Below are positions 47,926 through 58,529 of a DNA stretch of 64,000 nucleotides, in pieces (the stretch's first letter is position 1; every line of letters begins with the position of its first letter). The stretch is from NCBI GenBank assembly GCA_022496805.1, contig CM040089.1, forward strand, positions 42,702,372-42,766,371. Reading direction: 5' to 3'. Origin of the DNA: Pohlia nutans. Its lineage: Eukaryota; Streptophyta; Bryopsida; Bryales; Mniaceae. Under the pieces are notes generated by a model, which ran no database searches, was not told the DNA's origin, and saw nothing but the letters and a program-made list of their open reading frames with translations. Position numbers and translations under genes: made by a program.

Positions 47926-47999
47926 TTAGTTGCACATTCACAACACATATCTAGAATGATGCTAATAAGAACTAGTACACTCCCAACATGAGGAATAGT

Positions 48000-48150
48000 G
48001 AACAGTGAACAATGGTTGAATATTATGTTTATATTTTTGTTTTCTTGTGACCAAAACCACTCACTAGCACTAACATAGCCCATGTGCCTGACACGATTTC
48101 ATTCCTTTTTCATTTATAACAAGTGAAAAACGACACATTTCCTGCTAGTG
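48000..48150. mobile_element. CACTA-type MITE, truncated copy
   Basis: Matches 22654-22846 in the same orientation (GGTTGAATATTATGTTTATA, GTGAAAAACGACACATTTCC) and ends CTGCTAGTG. The left CACTA end is missing. Confidence 0.7.
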
Positions 48151-48297
48151 ATATTTCAGCTCTCTGCTAAAAGCAATTGCCTACAGAACCTCAGTTGATG
48201 CTTCAGAATGGAGTATCCCTCAATATTAATTGCATTTTACAAGATAATACTATTGTCACAATCCTTGGAAGAATTTAAGTGTAATGGTGTCGACAAG

Positions 48298-51200
48298 TTA
48301 AGCAAGGAAAGATTCCAGCTTCTCCACCTCCTCCGTGCTTCCCACATACAGAGGCACTCGTTGGTGAACCTGCCAACACCCAAAACATCAGACCATGAGC
48401 ATTAAATTTAAAACCAAAAACCAAAAAAAAAAAAGCAGCTACGCTACGAGGAGCTCTGACCAGAATAGAACAGGTGAAGGACGAGAATGCATTTCAGTGG
48501 AATCATGGACGGAATATATTTGCTACAGTGATATTTAGCCCAAAAAAATGAGTGTCCCTGCAATGCCTCTTCTCTATGGTAAGAGCCAATAAAAAAGGAA
48601 GATATTCAAAAGTCTAAAACAAAACAATACTGGGACACATAGTGTTTTTTTTTTGATAGTTGAGCTCCCAACTCTTCATATATGATATTTTTTAGAGAGG
48701 ATCCGAGGGAGAAAATGGTATTTTTTGGCCAAAAAAAGAAGCACCAGTGCAAACCCGTTGTTGAAATAAAATTGGGATGTTTTTTAACCAACCAAGAGGT
48801 TTCAAACATCCTAGTATTGCTTTTTTGATGCTTTTTTCAACAAGGGGTTTGCACTAGTGAGAATTCTCTTTTTATGAGGGACAACGGTGTCCAAGGCTAC
48901 TATTAACACCAAGTTAGTACCAACAATGACCTTAGACACCACACTCTAACACTCTTCCGTGGTGCCCAAAGACCATCTTTCTATCATTGCGTGTAGAAAG
49001 AAGACTATGTGAAGAGTGTCTAAAGCATGCCCAGTGTCCAAGGTCACAATTGGCACAAGTTCTTGGTATCTATAGTGCACCATGCTCTTGCACTAGTTCT
49101 TGGTGCCGAAAAGCCACACTTTCTACAAGTGCATTTCTACTTGGGCAAGCAACATTGAACTTAAAAAAAAAAGAAAAAAAAGAACTCAACCTGAAGAAGT
49201 GGTGTAAGTCTAAAGAGGACAAAGACAATGTCGAGGTCTGTCACTATATACCATCAGAGCCTTATAGTGACAAATAAGGTAGAAGCACCAGAAGCTGTTA
49301 GATACCAATTGTGGTCACCTATATAAGCACCTCTTTCAAGTTCAGGAGTTCCCAATCTAATTATCACAAGCATTAATTATGAAAACCAAGTTAGCAATCT
49401 GATTCGACTAGAAATGAAAGACATTTATTGGTACACCTACTAACATCAATAGTAGCCTATGCATATTAAGTTTGAAAATTTATAACAAAATCATACATTG
49501 TGAAAAAATTAATTAAAACTTGAGCTTGATTATTAAACCCAAAGTTTTATGTGCTGCCATTTTTTATCATTGAAAATCAGCACTCCAAATGCTTAAACTG
49601 ACGGCAACTGTACCCCTTACCTTACAGTGACAATTACAGTGAGGAAAGACAGTGATGGTATACAGTGACAGATACAGTGACAGATACAGTGACGAAAAGA
49701 CAGTGATGGTATACTGTACCCCTTACCTTACAGTGACAATTACAGTGAGGAAAGTATACAGTGACAGATACAGTGACAGATACAGTGACGAAAAGACAGT
49801 GATGGTATACTGTACCCCTTACCTTACAGTGACAATTACAGTGAGGAAAGACAGTGAGGAAAGACAGTGATGGTATACAGTGACAGATACAGTGACGAAA
49901 AGACAGTGATGGTATACAGTGACAAATTATACAGGGGCAAATGGTGTGAGAATGAATGGCCATAAGTAGTACCTGGTCAGGTTGGATGTCGAGGATTCGC
50001 TGGTGACCATCGGAGCCTTTGCCACCGGCCTGCTCAGCCAAGTAGCTCATGGGAGCACACTCATACAGCAGGCGCAGCTTGCCGGTCTTGCTCTTGGAGT
50101 CCTTGGGGTAGCCATAGATGCCGCCATACAGCAGGGTGCGGTGGAAATCGCCCACCAGGCTGCCGATGTAGCGCGCGGAGTAGGGCTTGCCGGACACGCC
50201 GGGGTCCTTCAAGCTGTCCACGTACTTCTTCAGCTTGTCGTCCCAGAGCGCGTAGTTGCCCTCGTTCATGGAGTAGATCTTGCCCGCCCTCGGGATCTGG
50301 ATCTTGTCGTGCGACAGCACAAACTCCCCGTAGAGCGGATCCAGCGTGAACCCGTACACGCCATCGCCGACTGACAGCACCAGGATCACGGAGCTTGAGT
50401 ACATACAGTAGCCTGCGCACAGCAAGTTGCTCCCGGGTTGGCACACATTCACCACGCAGTTCTCCGCGACCTCGTCAATCTGTACGTGCATCATTGAGAG
50501 GAAAATCACTCATTCAGCCAGACTCCAGTCCATTGCATGTGATGAATACAAGACTGTCTAACAGGAGCCCTATTAACTAAAAGAGTACTGGATTTAGTTC
50601 GGTTTTAAAATCTGGGCGATAGGGATTATGATAGAGGGCAGTCGGGTGGGTTGCAGTCTTGATCCTAACTTAGTTAATCCAGAAGCTTCATGGGTTTCGA
50701 TGTTTCAAGAATCGAGTGCACTCCCTATCACTCACATCAAGCATCTCTCCAGATGATTGAGGGGTTCTCTCCATTTACTGAATATTGCTATGAATAAATC
50801 ACCCTCTTAGATCATCGACACATAGGGTGCAGCACCATCTAGTAAAATTTGTTTTATCTGTATCTTCCCTCCAAGCTCCTCTCATAGGGTGCACTCCCCA
50901 TCCAATGAAATTTGTTTTACCCTGGTCTTCCTCCAAGCTCCTCTCAAACTTATGGAAACTCCCCAATGTACAGTGCTCCATCAATATCATGACCATCTCC
51001 ATTCCATTCTTCCTATGAATTTGACGTTATTCCCAACCACTGAATTCAAAAATTGCAAAATAAATACACTTTCAGGTAAAATCTGATTTTAGTGCTGGTT
51101 AATTTGGTTTGACTTCAGGAGATGGCGATGAGTTATGGAAGGAGATGGCAATGAGTTACGGCAGGAGATGGCGATGAATAAGTTATGGTAGGAAATAGGG

Positions 51201-53253
51201 TTTTTTCACTGGGAGAGAGGACTGCTATACTTAGAGCATCTCCACTAGCACTCTTGAATCTGGATACCGCTCTGGCTATGGAAAAATGGATGAGATTGTG
51301 TTGGTGAACAATTTATTTGGCCCGTGACACTAAAAACTAGGGCCCTCAAAATCACTCTTGCTAGTGTATCTTCTCTTCTTAATTGCACATCATAATTGCA
51401 CAATCCATGCGTGGTGACTTTTGAGTGGTTCACTTACTATTTTCAAAAGTCTAATTGAGTGATGTTGGTGGGGGACTACATGGCGAGGTCAGACTTTTTG
51501 GATGACCTTCAGAGTGCAACCCAGAGTGCTAGTGGAGATGCTCTTACGGTGGGAGTGTCGCCGAGGTTGGTCAAGCACTCCTCGTTAGGCCTGTAAATGC
51601 CCCAAATGGAGCCCGTGGAAACGGCGGCGTCGATGTTGGAGGAGCCGTCCAGAGGATCGAACACCACAATGTAGTTGCCGGAGTAGCTTTCCTCCACCGC
51701 CACGGGGATGTCTTCTTCCTCGCTGGCGATGATGCCCGTCCGTCCACTGGATCGAAGACAGCTCGAAAACACCTGCAGCAACAATTAATGCCATTCTCAT
51801 CACCAATTAATCCCTTAGCGTCCACTGTGTATTGGAAAATTGGACCCCCTGCTGCAAATCAAATCATCTGTTTGTGTGAAAATGACTTCAGTTTGACATG
51901 ACCGACACTGTTGATCTTGTAGTATAGAACAAGAGCTTTAAAATGATCTGTACTGCAATCAGAAAACCGAGGTAAAATGAGAAAATTATGCCACCGTGTG
52001 ATGCAGATGGCCATATTGGGCGTTTTAGACGCTTAGGGATTAATGGAGTCCTAGATAACGAGTCTAACGTTAGAGAACTAGGTTGTGCAGTTCTTTGAAT
52101 CAAGAGTTACGTGCACTTTTTGGTTCATCACAAGGCTCTGAACATCAAAACTAGCAGTGTCCGCTTGATCCATCTGCTTCGACTAACTAGTCAGCTTAGC
52201 ATTATGGACACAAAACATGCAAGAGTTCTGTTTCGCAGACACATGATATGTTGCGGAGAGAACATAAACGTTAAAACGGCGACACTTTTTCAGATGCCCA
52301 TCTCGAACCTCAGATCCATACCCGTTTTCAGGAGCTCACTTGAACGTCACAATTTTGATGGCTCTGAAACCAGTGATTTTTCGTTGCTAATTTTAGGCAA
52401 ATTGCTACAAAGGACTTTTTCATAAAAAGGAAGGAATAATAACCAGATTTCCTACATGGAGTCAAGATGTGTAACCTTGATAAACCTAGGTATCACCCTC
52501 AGTAGCACACATGTGTATTATCCTAATATTACCTATAGACATCAATATGAAAAGAGCATCCAAGGAGCCTGGATTGCTCTTCAAGTAGCAAAAATGCTAA
52601 ACTGTCTCCTGACCAAAAAAGAAATTACTGCTGTGAAACCATACTTACAAAGAACGATCAATTATTCAAGGTTCGACTGCGTTCTTGCTAACCGGTACGT
52701 TTCGCGTTCGTTAGCAACATTGTTCTCGAGTTCTAATCTCTCAGGTGTAAGTGAAAAGAGTTGAATTGACAGTGAGCTAGAAATTCAATACCATTGTAAC
52801 GAGTGCGAAGAATTCAGTTACCTCGTTGGAGATGACATCCAGCTTCTTCTGGTCCTCGCCCTGGATGTTGGCAGCGCCCTGCAAGCCGGTCAAATTGGAG
52901 ATACCCGCGCGCTGCACCAAGGACGCGATCTGCTTACACGCGAGAGCGATACTGGACAACACAATGGTGAGCTCGCCATCGATGACACCGGCCTGCTCCT
53001 TCTTCAGCAACCAAGTGGTGAGCGTGGTGATATCATACTGGCTCTTCTTCTGTTGTTGTTGCGTGGGCTCTGATGCAGCAGCTACAGCAGCATTGCAGAC
53101 GACGAGTCCCTTGGCCCGCAAGCTGACTGGAATTGTGCGCTGGGTGCCCAGTCCCGCAAAGGAGCTGCTGCTAGCAAGGGAGAGGGCGGTGCGAGAGGAA
53201 TCGTCACGGACGACGACGGTGGCTGGCAGGATTGCGCGCGTGGTGGTCGCCAT
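48298..53253 (-). CDS. cpFBPase (FBP): Chloroplast fructose-1,6-bisphosphatase precursor, 411 aa, 4 exons
   Basis: Minus-strand exons 53253-52822, 51772-51548, 50479-49973 and 48369-48298, all phase 0 with GT/AG borders. The enzyme hydrolyses fructose-1,6-bisphosphate to fructose-6-phosphate in the stromal Calvin cycle. Residues 1 to about 55 are a Ser/Ala/Arg-rich transit peptide. Metal-site residues are EEED at 162-165 and the FDPLDGSSN motif at 182-190. Substrate-site motifs NEGNY, YIGSLVGDFHRTLLYGG and KLRLLYECAPM are intact, and the C-terminus is VGSTEEVEKLESFLA. The redox loop is present with Cys210, Cys227 and Cys232, equivalent to the thioredoxin-controlled cysteines of plastid FBPase I. 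The first two are 17 residues apart rather than 20 as in spinach/pea. Exons are clearly richer in GC than introns. The length fits the family (about 410-415 aa). Confidence 0.96.
48742..48859. mobile_element. Hairpin MITE in FBPase intron 3, 118 bp
   Basis: The ends CACCAGTGCAAACCCGTTGT and CAACAAGGGGTTTGCACTAGTG-type sequence are inverted relatives with CACTA-like tips. No exact 3-bp duplication is visible. It lies inside intron 3 of the FBPase gene. Confidence 0.65.
49607..49925. repeat. Minisatellite in FBPase intron 3
   Basis: About 320 bp of higher-order tandem repeats built from ACAGTGA-containing units (ACAGATACAGTGAC, GACAGTGATGGTATAC, ACAATTACAGTGAGGAAAG) in varying order. It begins about 48 bp inside the intron from the exon 3 donor. 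On both strands the repeats read as open frames by chance. Confidence 0.92.
50808..50950. repeat. Imperfect tandem duplication in FBPase intron 2
   Basis: Two copies of a roughly 68-bp unit (CATAGGGTGCA...AAATTTGTTTTA...TCCAAGCTCCTCTC) in tandem. A second short tandem repeat of GGAGATGGCGATGAGTTATG-type units lies at 51117-51190. Confidence 0.8.
51234..51543. mobile_element. Harbinger/Tourist-type MITE at FBPase intron 2 donor, 310 bp
   Basis: The termini GAGCATCTCCACTAGCACTC and GAGTGCTAGTGGAGATGCTC are perfect inverted repeats, flanked by TTA (51231-51233, 51544-51546). On the gene strand the duplication plus the MITE tip supply positions +2 to +8 of the splice donor after exon 2 (ACC|G-TAA-GAGC). 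Confidence 0.9.
51811..52039. mobile_element. TTAA-flanked piggyBac-like MITE in FBPase intron 1, 229 bp
   Basis: TTAA at 51807-51810 and 52040-52043 bounds termini TCCCTTAGCGTCCACTG and GTTTTAGACGCTTAGGGA. It is an inverted relative of the left half of 42351-42746 (shared TTTGTGTGAAAATGACTTCA). Confidence 0.8.
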
Positions 53254-53397
53254 GCCTGCAGGAATTGGTGGAGGTGGAGCGAAGAAGTGAAGGGTCGAGT
53301 GGCGGTGGTGATCAGCGGAGCTCAGCCAGTGAAGCTAGCGCACTGGATTTTGGGTGGCCATGGTTCCAATTTTTGGAAAAATAAAAAAGCTTATCCA

Positions 53398-53410
53398 CCC
53401 ATATTTATGA
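53398..53410 (-). promoter_or_regulatory. Possible TATA-like element of FBPase gene
   Basis: The minus strand reads CATAAATATGG about 150 bp upstream of the FBPase ATG. Spacing is plausible for a TATA box with a leader of about 115-120 bases. The match is weak and unsupported by transcript data. Confidence 0.25.
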
Positions 53411-53456
53411 GTCTACCGGTACTCTAAGGTAGAATGTCTGTAACGGTCGTTATTTT

Positions 53457-53992
53457 GCTTAACGTCCCCATTCAACACTGTTTTCAAAGATTCGTTATAA
53501 AATGTTTGATGAAAAAAAAATGGAGTTGACGTACAAACCAAAGTTGTAAATGTCAATGTGAAGATCACATCTGTACCGTTGGATTCATCATATTTATCAT
53601 TAATCTTTTTTTAATTAAATTTGCAAGTTTTTCTCTTGAAATTCAATTCAAAATTCAAAATTAATACAAAAAAATTAAAAAATATTGTAATGGAATTGGA
53701 ATAACATGCACTACAAGATGGTATGGTTTCCATTATTAGATTCTACTTATTTTAGAAAATCATGTTTAAGGTCTCAACTTTTAAACTAAGAATGAAACTT
53801 GACATAAACTAATTGTGTTGTTTTTCAAAAAATCACAATATCTTATTTTGAAGATCCATACCGTACAAATGATAATCAACTAGCACAAGAATCAAGAGAA
53901 ATTTGGATGGATGAAAACTATACATGATGTAGTGTTGAGAAAGGTTGCAATCTATTTGTCGTCTATTATATGGATGCAAGCGCGTCAAAGGG
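53457..53992. mobile_element. Decayed piggyBac-like element
   Basis: Same-orientation relative of 41590-42129 (shared CATTCAACACTGTTTTCAAA and GTCAATGTGAAGATCACATC). It ends GCGCGTCAAAGGG; the right flank is TTGA instead of TTAA and the left tip is lost. It lies about 200 bp upstream of the FBPase start. Confidence 0.7.
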
Positions 53993-55072
53993 TTGAAGGT
54001 CCAAGGAGCCCATTCCGACTAGTGTTATTCATCAGTATTCCATTGTATTTGGAATGGTTCTACACCTCCTATAGGTTTAAGATCAAAAGTGAAATTAAAA
54101 CTCATGTCGATATGGTTTTAATGAGCTATTGAGGTCTCAATTTGGAACTTCTACTTACAACAAATGCCAAATGTATGCCAACGTATTTACTGTCTCCAAC
54201 GAACCTTTAAAGGTAAAAAACTGACATTCTGAAACCTGAAGTTATTCAGTATTACCATACCCGAAGGTTAGTTTCAACACTAGTGTGTCAAAATAGTTTA
54301 ATTTTGGAATCCAAACCCTACAAAATGTCATTCCTTAATTTTTAAAATTTACTAATTATGGAAAATTATGTCTTTCCTTAATTATTAAAATTTTGGAAAA
54401 TTTACTAATTATGACATTTTAGATTTCACAAAGAACTAAAGACATTCAAATAAGTCCTTTATTTTTCAGGTATTGGTCTACAACTTTATCAAAATTTGAA
54501 TACATGCTTCAAAGTTTTCCTAATTATTTACGAAACTAACTTGTACATAGGGTAAGTAATTTTTTAGGCCGTTATTTTGCTTCATTTTGGTGTACATTGT
54601 AATGTACAAAACATAATTTATCAAAAAAATGAAAGGAAAGTTGTGAAAATGACCCTCAAAAAGGAGAAAAATTGCTTGTCCTTTAAGGTTTAACCATAAG
54701 CTCTATCGCTCTATGAAGGCATGTGAGGTATCTAAAAAGCATTCTTGAAAATTGGAAATTATATAAATTTGGAAAAATAGGATTATAAAAGATATATTTT
54801 TTGGCAAATTTTCCTACGTATGTGACTCCCATATTTATTCTCAATGGCACGAGGTTTACTAGTGTAAAACAAAGATAACATTTATCAACAAGCGATCTCT
54901 AAGTCAACCAAAGAGAGTTTCATGGATGGCTTTCAATATATTGAATCCAGATGTACTTGAACAAATTGCCGCTTGGCATGGACAAAATTTGGTATTTACG
55001 GAACTCGTAGCAACTTACAAAACTCCAATTTGATCAGTTGTTCATAAGATATTTTTGGTGAACACTACTAGA
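53993..55072. other. Intergenic, no gene seen
   Basis: AT-rich. At 54330-54420 a direct repeat of about 40 bp occurs (AAAATTTACTAATTATG). An inverted fragment of the 41030/45000 dispersed repeat lies near 54560-54700. Confidence 0.4.
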
Positions 55073-55233
55073 AAATCCAACTAATCTATTGATTCGGTCG
55101 CGTTGATCAGGGACACTTTTTTGTTGATTTGGTCGATTTTTTGTTCAAATCAACAGATTGTTGTTCAATCAACAGAAAAGTGTCCCTGATCAACACGACC
55201 GAATCAATAGATTAGTTGGATTTTCTAATAGTG
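55073..55233. mobile_element. CACTA-type hairpin MITE, 161 bp
   Basis: Starts CACTACTAGAAAATCCAACT and ends AGTTGGATTTTCTAATAGTG, with arms of about 65 bp pairing nearly perfectly (GTGTCCCTGATCAACACGAC on one side). It is flanked by the 3-bp duplication GAA (55070-55072, 55234-55236). Confidence 0.88.
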
Positions 55234-55236
55234 GAA

Positions 55237-56340
55237 AGATCATCAAGTTGGGCCCAATGGACCACTAGAATTTACTGTAGTGGTCATGCCTTTGAGAACT
55301 AATGAGATATAGAAATAGACACTTTGGTGCACATGGGCATTTAAGGGTTTACCCTATTTAGGGAGTTTTCACGGTAGGACAACCAAAATATGTAATTACA
55401 TGTTGGGTCGTTTTTTTTTTTTTTTTTTTTTTTGCATTCTGTAAATTTTGGTGTTCATTAAAATGCAAATCAAAAAAAATTCTCAGAATATGAATTATAG
55501 GAATATGGAAAACTTTTGATAGAAATTATTTTGAAACAATTACTCATAGCATTTGAATCCAAATGTATAAAAAAAGGTGCATTGTTACGCTTTAGATGTG
55601 TAAAGAGGTTCAAAAGATTCCAGGAATATATCAAAATTATTAAAAAATTAAAAAATTACAAAGATTCCAAAAAGATTTCATATTTTATATATTTAACATT
55701 TTTCGTAACTATTAAATATAAATAATGACGCAATAATGACTTACTAATGGCAAATGCTTTACATATTTTACGTTTGCCTTTCGTGCAAAATCGTTGTCCT
55801 ACCGTGAAAACACCCCTTTCACAACCGTCCCTTCCGTCCCTCAACTAGACCCAACATCCAGCAAGCCATTCAATCTACATGAGATTCCAATTTGCATTGA
55901 ATTGAGTCATTGACATAACATGATTTGGCCTAAACTCAGCTTTTGAGGCATGACCCACTCTATAATGTGCTCAACTTTGGAGGGCTATATAGATGAATAA
56001 AGTGAAGCTTTCATTGTATTCCAACCTGCTTGCACTTTCTAATATGGTATATAATCCAATTATGTAAACCACATTTTGGGTTTTCAATTTCCGGATTTAA
56101 CCAAGTTTGTTGGAATCATCCAAATCAGTCATTTCTCTCTGGGATTTCTTGTTAATCTATAATTATTTTTTACCTTACATTATTTTTTCCTCATATGATC
56201 TAATTTTTCCAAAACCAAATATTTCAAGAGTAGCTATCATGTCCATATGGCCGCACAACACACACAACATTCCTTATTTTCAGTAGGGCTTTGTTATAAA
56301 TTAAAACAAAATTTACGTAATTATAAGGATTTTGATCCAC
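55237..56340. other. Intergenic, no gene seen
   Basis: Contains a long poly(T) run near 55410-55432. No coding sequence was recognised. Confidence 0.4.
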
Positions 56341-57688
56341 TCATTTACGTGCATGTACATGCAACTTGTGTGGTCTATGTAGCAGTGGCCAACTATATAC
56401 TTTTCCCTTTCGGCTTAATTGATCAAATATAGAAGAAAAGGAGGGTCTTTTACAAGGATCTATTTCCCAACAATTTGTTATGATATCTTTAATAAGTGGA
56501 TCCAAATCATTTGGCAATGTTGGTTGTTTCCCACTCAAAACATGATCATAATTTTGCCAAGATATGCCTTCAAATGGAATGCACCCTGTTACAATCTCGT
56601 AACACGTCATGCTATAACTAAAAACATCTGCTTTAGTTGTAAATTTCAAATTGGACGTTGAAACACCATTCTTTAATTGCTGAAGTATTTTCGGTGCTCT
56701 CCAAAATCTTGTACCAACCACACCCTTCGAGCATTCAAAATCAGCCACAGTTTTTATGTCAACATATTCAAGGGCCGAATCGGAGTGCACCAACACATTT
56801 GCAGCTTTGAGATCTCGATGTAGAATACCATGCTCTTGCAATTGAGCCATGTGCAATGCAATTTGAAACATTAAGAAAGTGGCTTGTTCAATTGAATATG
56901 GTGGACCTTGGTTGTTCTTGCGGTTCAACATTCGGCAATCAATGTGCTTACGGAGATCACCCCAAGCCCGTTCCATCACAAATGCAAATTATCTGTTATT
57001 GAATCTCTCATCTTTCAATAACACGACCCCCTTTATGTTATCCATAGCAATGGCATATGGTTTGGCAATGGAAAATGGGATGGTAATGCGACTAACCCCA
57101 AAAGCACCATATGGTTTGGTCCAGTGTGCCACCATTTGTGGAGGCCACATTTGTTGTAGAGATTGGAGAGAATAACCTTTCTTGAACACCTTCACTACAA
57201 GACGTTTTCCTCTATACAATGGCAAGTTTGATTTGGCTTCGTAGATCTCAGCTTGTCCTCCTTCGCCAATTTTCTTACCCACCTGCAAATTGTGGTTGTC
57301 AAAAATGTGAGTGTCTGTAAGAACCCCATAAGCGGCAATCAAGCTTGAGCCTCTCAAAGTGCTCGAGGTCATCCTCGGGGGAGTACTTTGTGTCGACGTC
57401 TGAGTCTAGTTCTGTCCAATGAGATGTTGATGCCGCAATCTCAAACTCTATTGTGTTGTCATACTCATCCTTGCTCTTCTTCAAGCTATCAATGCGTGAT
57501 GAATAATATGGAGATGAAGAGGAAGATGACATGGAATTGGTGGGAGATGCAGAGGAAGACGCCATGGAGTTGGTGGGAGAATCGAAGCTTCTAGTTAGTG
57601 TATAAAATTTTGACCTCTTACTTCCTGAGATCAACTCCACATCTACCTTTGTTGTCACTTCTCCCTTGTCGTTCATTGCCTTCTCCAT
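56341..57688 (-). pseudogene. Broken protein kinase gene
   Basis: Three pieces on the minus strand read as one kinase. The N-terminal Ser-rich part starts at ATG 57688 and runs to stop 57299. The glycine loop and N-lobe (QVGKKIGEGGQAEIYEAK, LVVKVFKKG) lie in another frame within 57372-56989. The C-lobe ([53 protein letters not shown]) lies in that same frame, 56988-56341. Breaks are a one-base frame change around 57300-57370 and one in-frame TAA at 56989-56991 between RFNNR and FAFVMERAW. DFG is DFE and the APE motif is APK (FWRAPKIL), so the product would probably be inactive anyway. The architecture resembles a kinase family I associate with mosses, which is an impression only. A short intron does not repair the frame with the GT/AG sites I can see. 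Confidence 0.82.
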
Positions 57689-57910
57689 GGAAACTAATAA
57701 TGTCAACTGCACTCACTGTAATTTTGGAGTGTTCATTGGGTTAGCGCAAAAACTGTTACTCCCAAGTTCTACCTGCCGAAGTTGCAAAACTATAATTCAA
57801 ACTGCACTTGTTTTGCACAAGCAATCATTATAAAGGCAGAAGAACCTTTACCCTGGGGTAAGTGTCGTTGAATGTACCGTAAGTCCCATCTAAAGTAAAA
57901 TATATCACAG

Positions 57911-58525
57911 GGGTGAAAGCACAAAAAAGTGTACCACCTCTAACTCTTATGACCATTCAACAATGCAAGGTTCAAAAATACATTATAAATTTGAATTTTG
58001 TAAAATATTAAATAACAATAAAATAAAACACCTATTGTTTTATAAAGTCTACCAAAAAAATTTGAGAAAATGATCTTCAATAAGTAGTTATAAAATTTTT
58101 ATTGACGTAGAAGTGGCCAAAATTGGAAAAAGTAGTTACGTACAATCAACAAAGTTGATATAAAACAAGCAAAATGTATATCAAAACACATTTTTTTCTA
58201 CTTTCTTTTTGGACAAGGACCTCAATTCTATCATTATCTCAAAGGTCATAAAAATTATATTTATGTTGAGTGTACTTAAGGCCATCAGTTTTGCAACCGA
58301 GATTGGATTTAGGCATTCATTTTCAAACACTACTTTTTGTAAACTTTTTTGAAGATGTTGTTCTGAAAATTCGAGTTCAAGTACCTATAAGAACTCTAGA
58401 GGGCTTCATGAAATTAAAACCAAAATACAATATATTTTGATATAAATTTATGGCCTTTGACCAAAACAATTATGATTTTAGTATAGCAGACTAACTTTTT
58501 GGTACAGTTTTTCGTGCTTTCACCC
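57911..58525. mobile_element. 615-bp TIR element with 4-bp target duplication (copy 2)
   Basis: Starts GGGTGAAAGCACAAAAAAGT and ends TTTTTCGTGCTTTCACCC, flanked by ACAG (57907-57910, 58526-58529). It is the inverted counterpart of 43628-44241 and very similar by eye throughout. It lies about 220 bp upstream of the broken kinase. Confidence 0.88.
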
Positions 58526-58529
58526 ACAG

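Noticed and set aside
49607..49925. CRISPR-like repeat array
   Set aside because: Units are contiguous without unique spacers, vary in order, and the genome is eukaryotic. It is a minisatellite.
49634..49972. Extension of FBPase exon 3 reading into the minisatellite
   Set aside because: The sequence after DIQPDQ departs from the FBPase family at a perfect GT donor, and the true C-terminus is found at 48369-48298. The repeat translation is chance.
49982..50374. Plus-strand frame antisense to FBPase exon 3, and similar antisense frames at 50061-50444 and 52826-53290
   Set aside because: These are shadows of GC-rich FBPase coding sequence, with no homology of their own.
57250..57400. Short intron to repair the kinase frameshift
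   Set aside because: The only plausible GT...AG pair gives a 42-base intron, too short, and leads to a stop in the joined frame.
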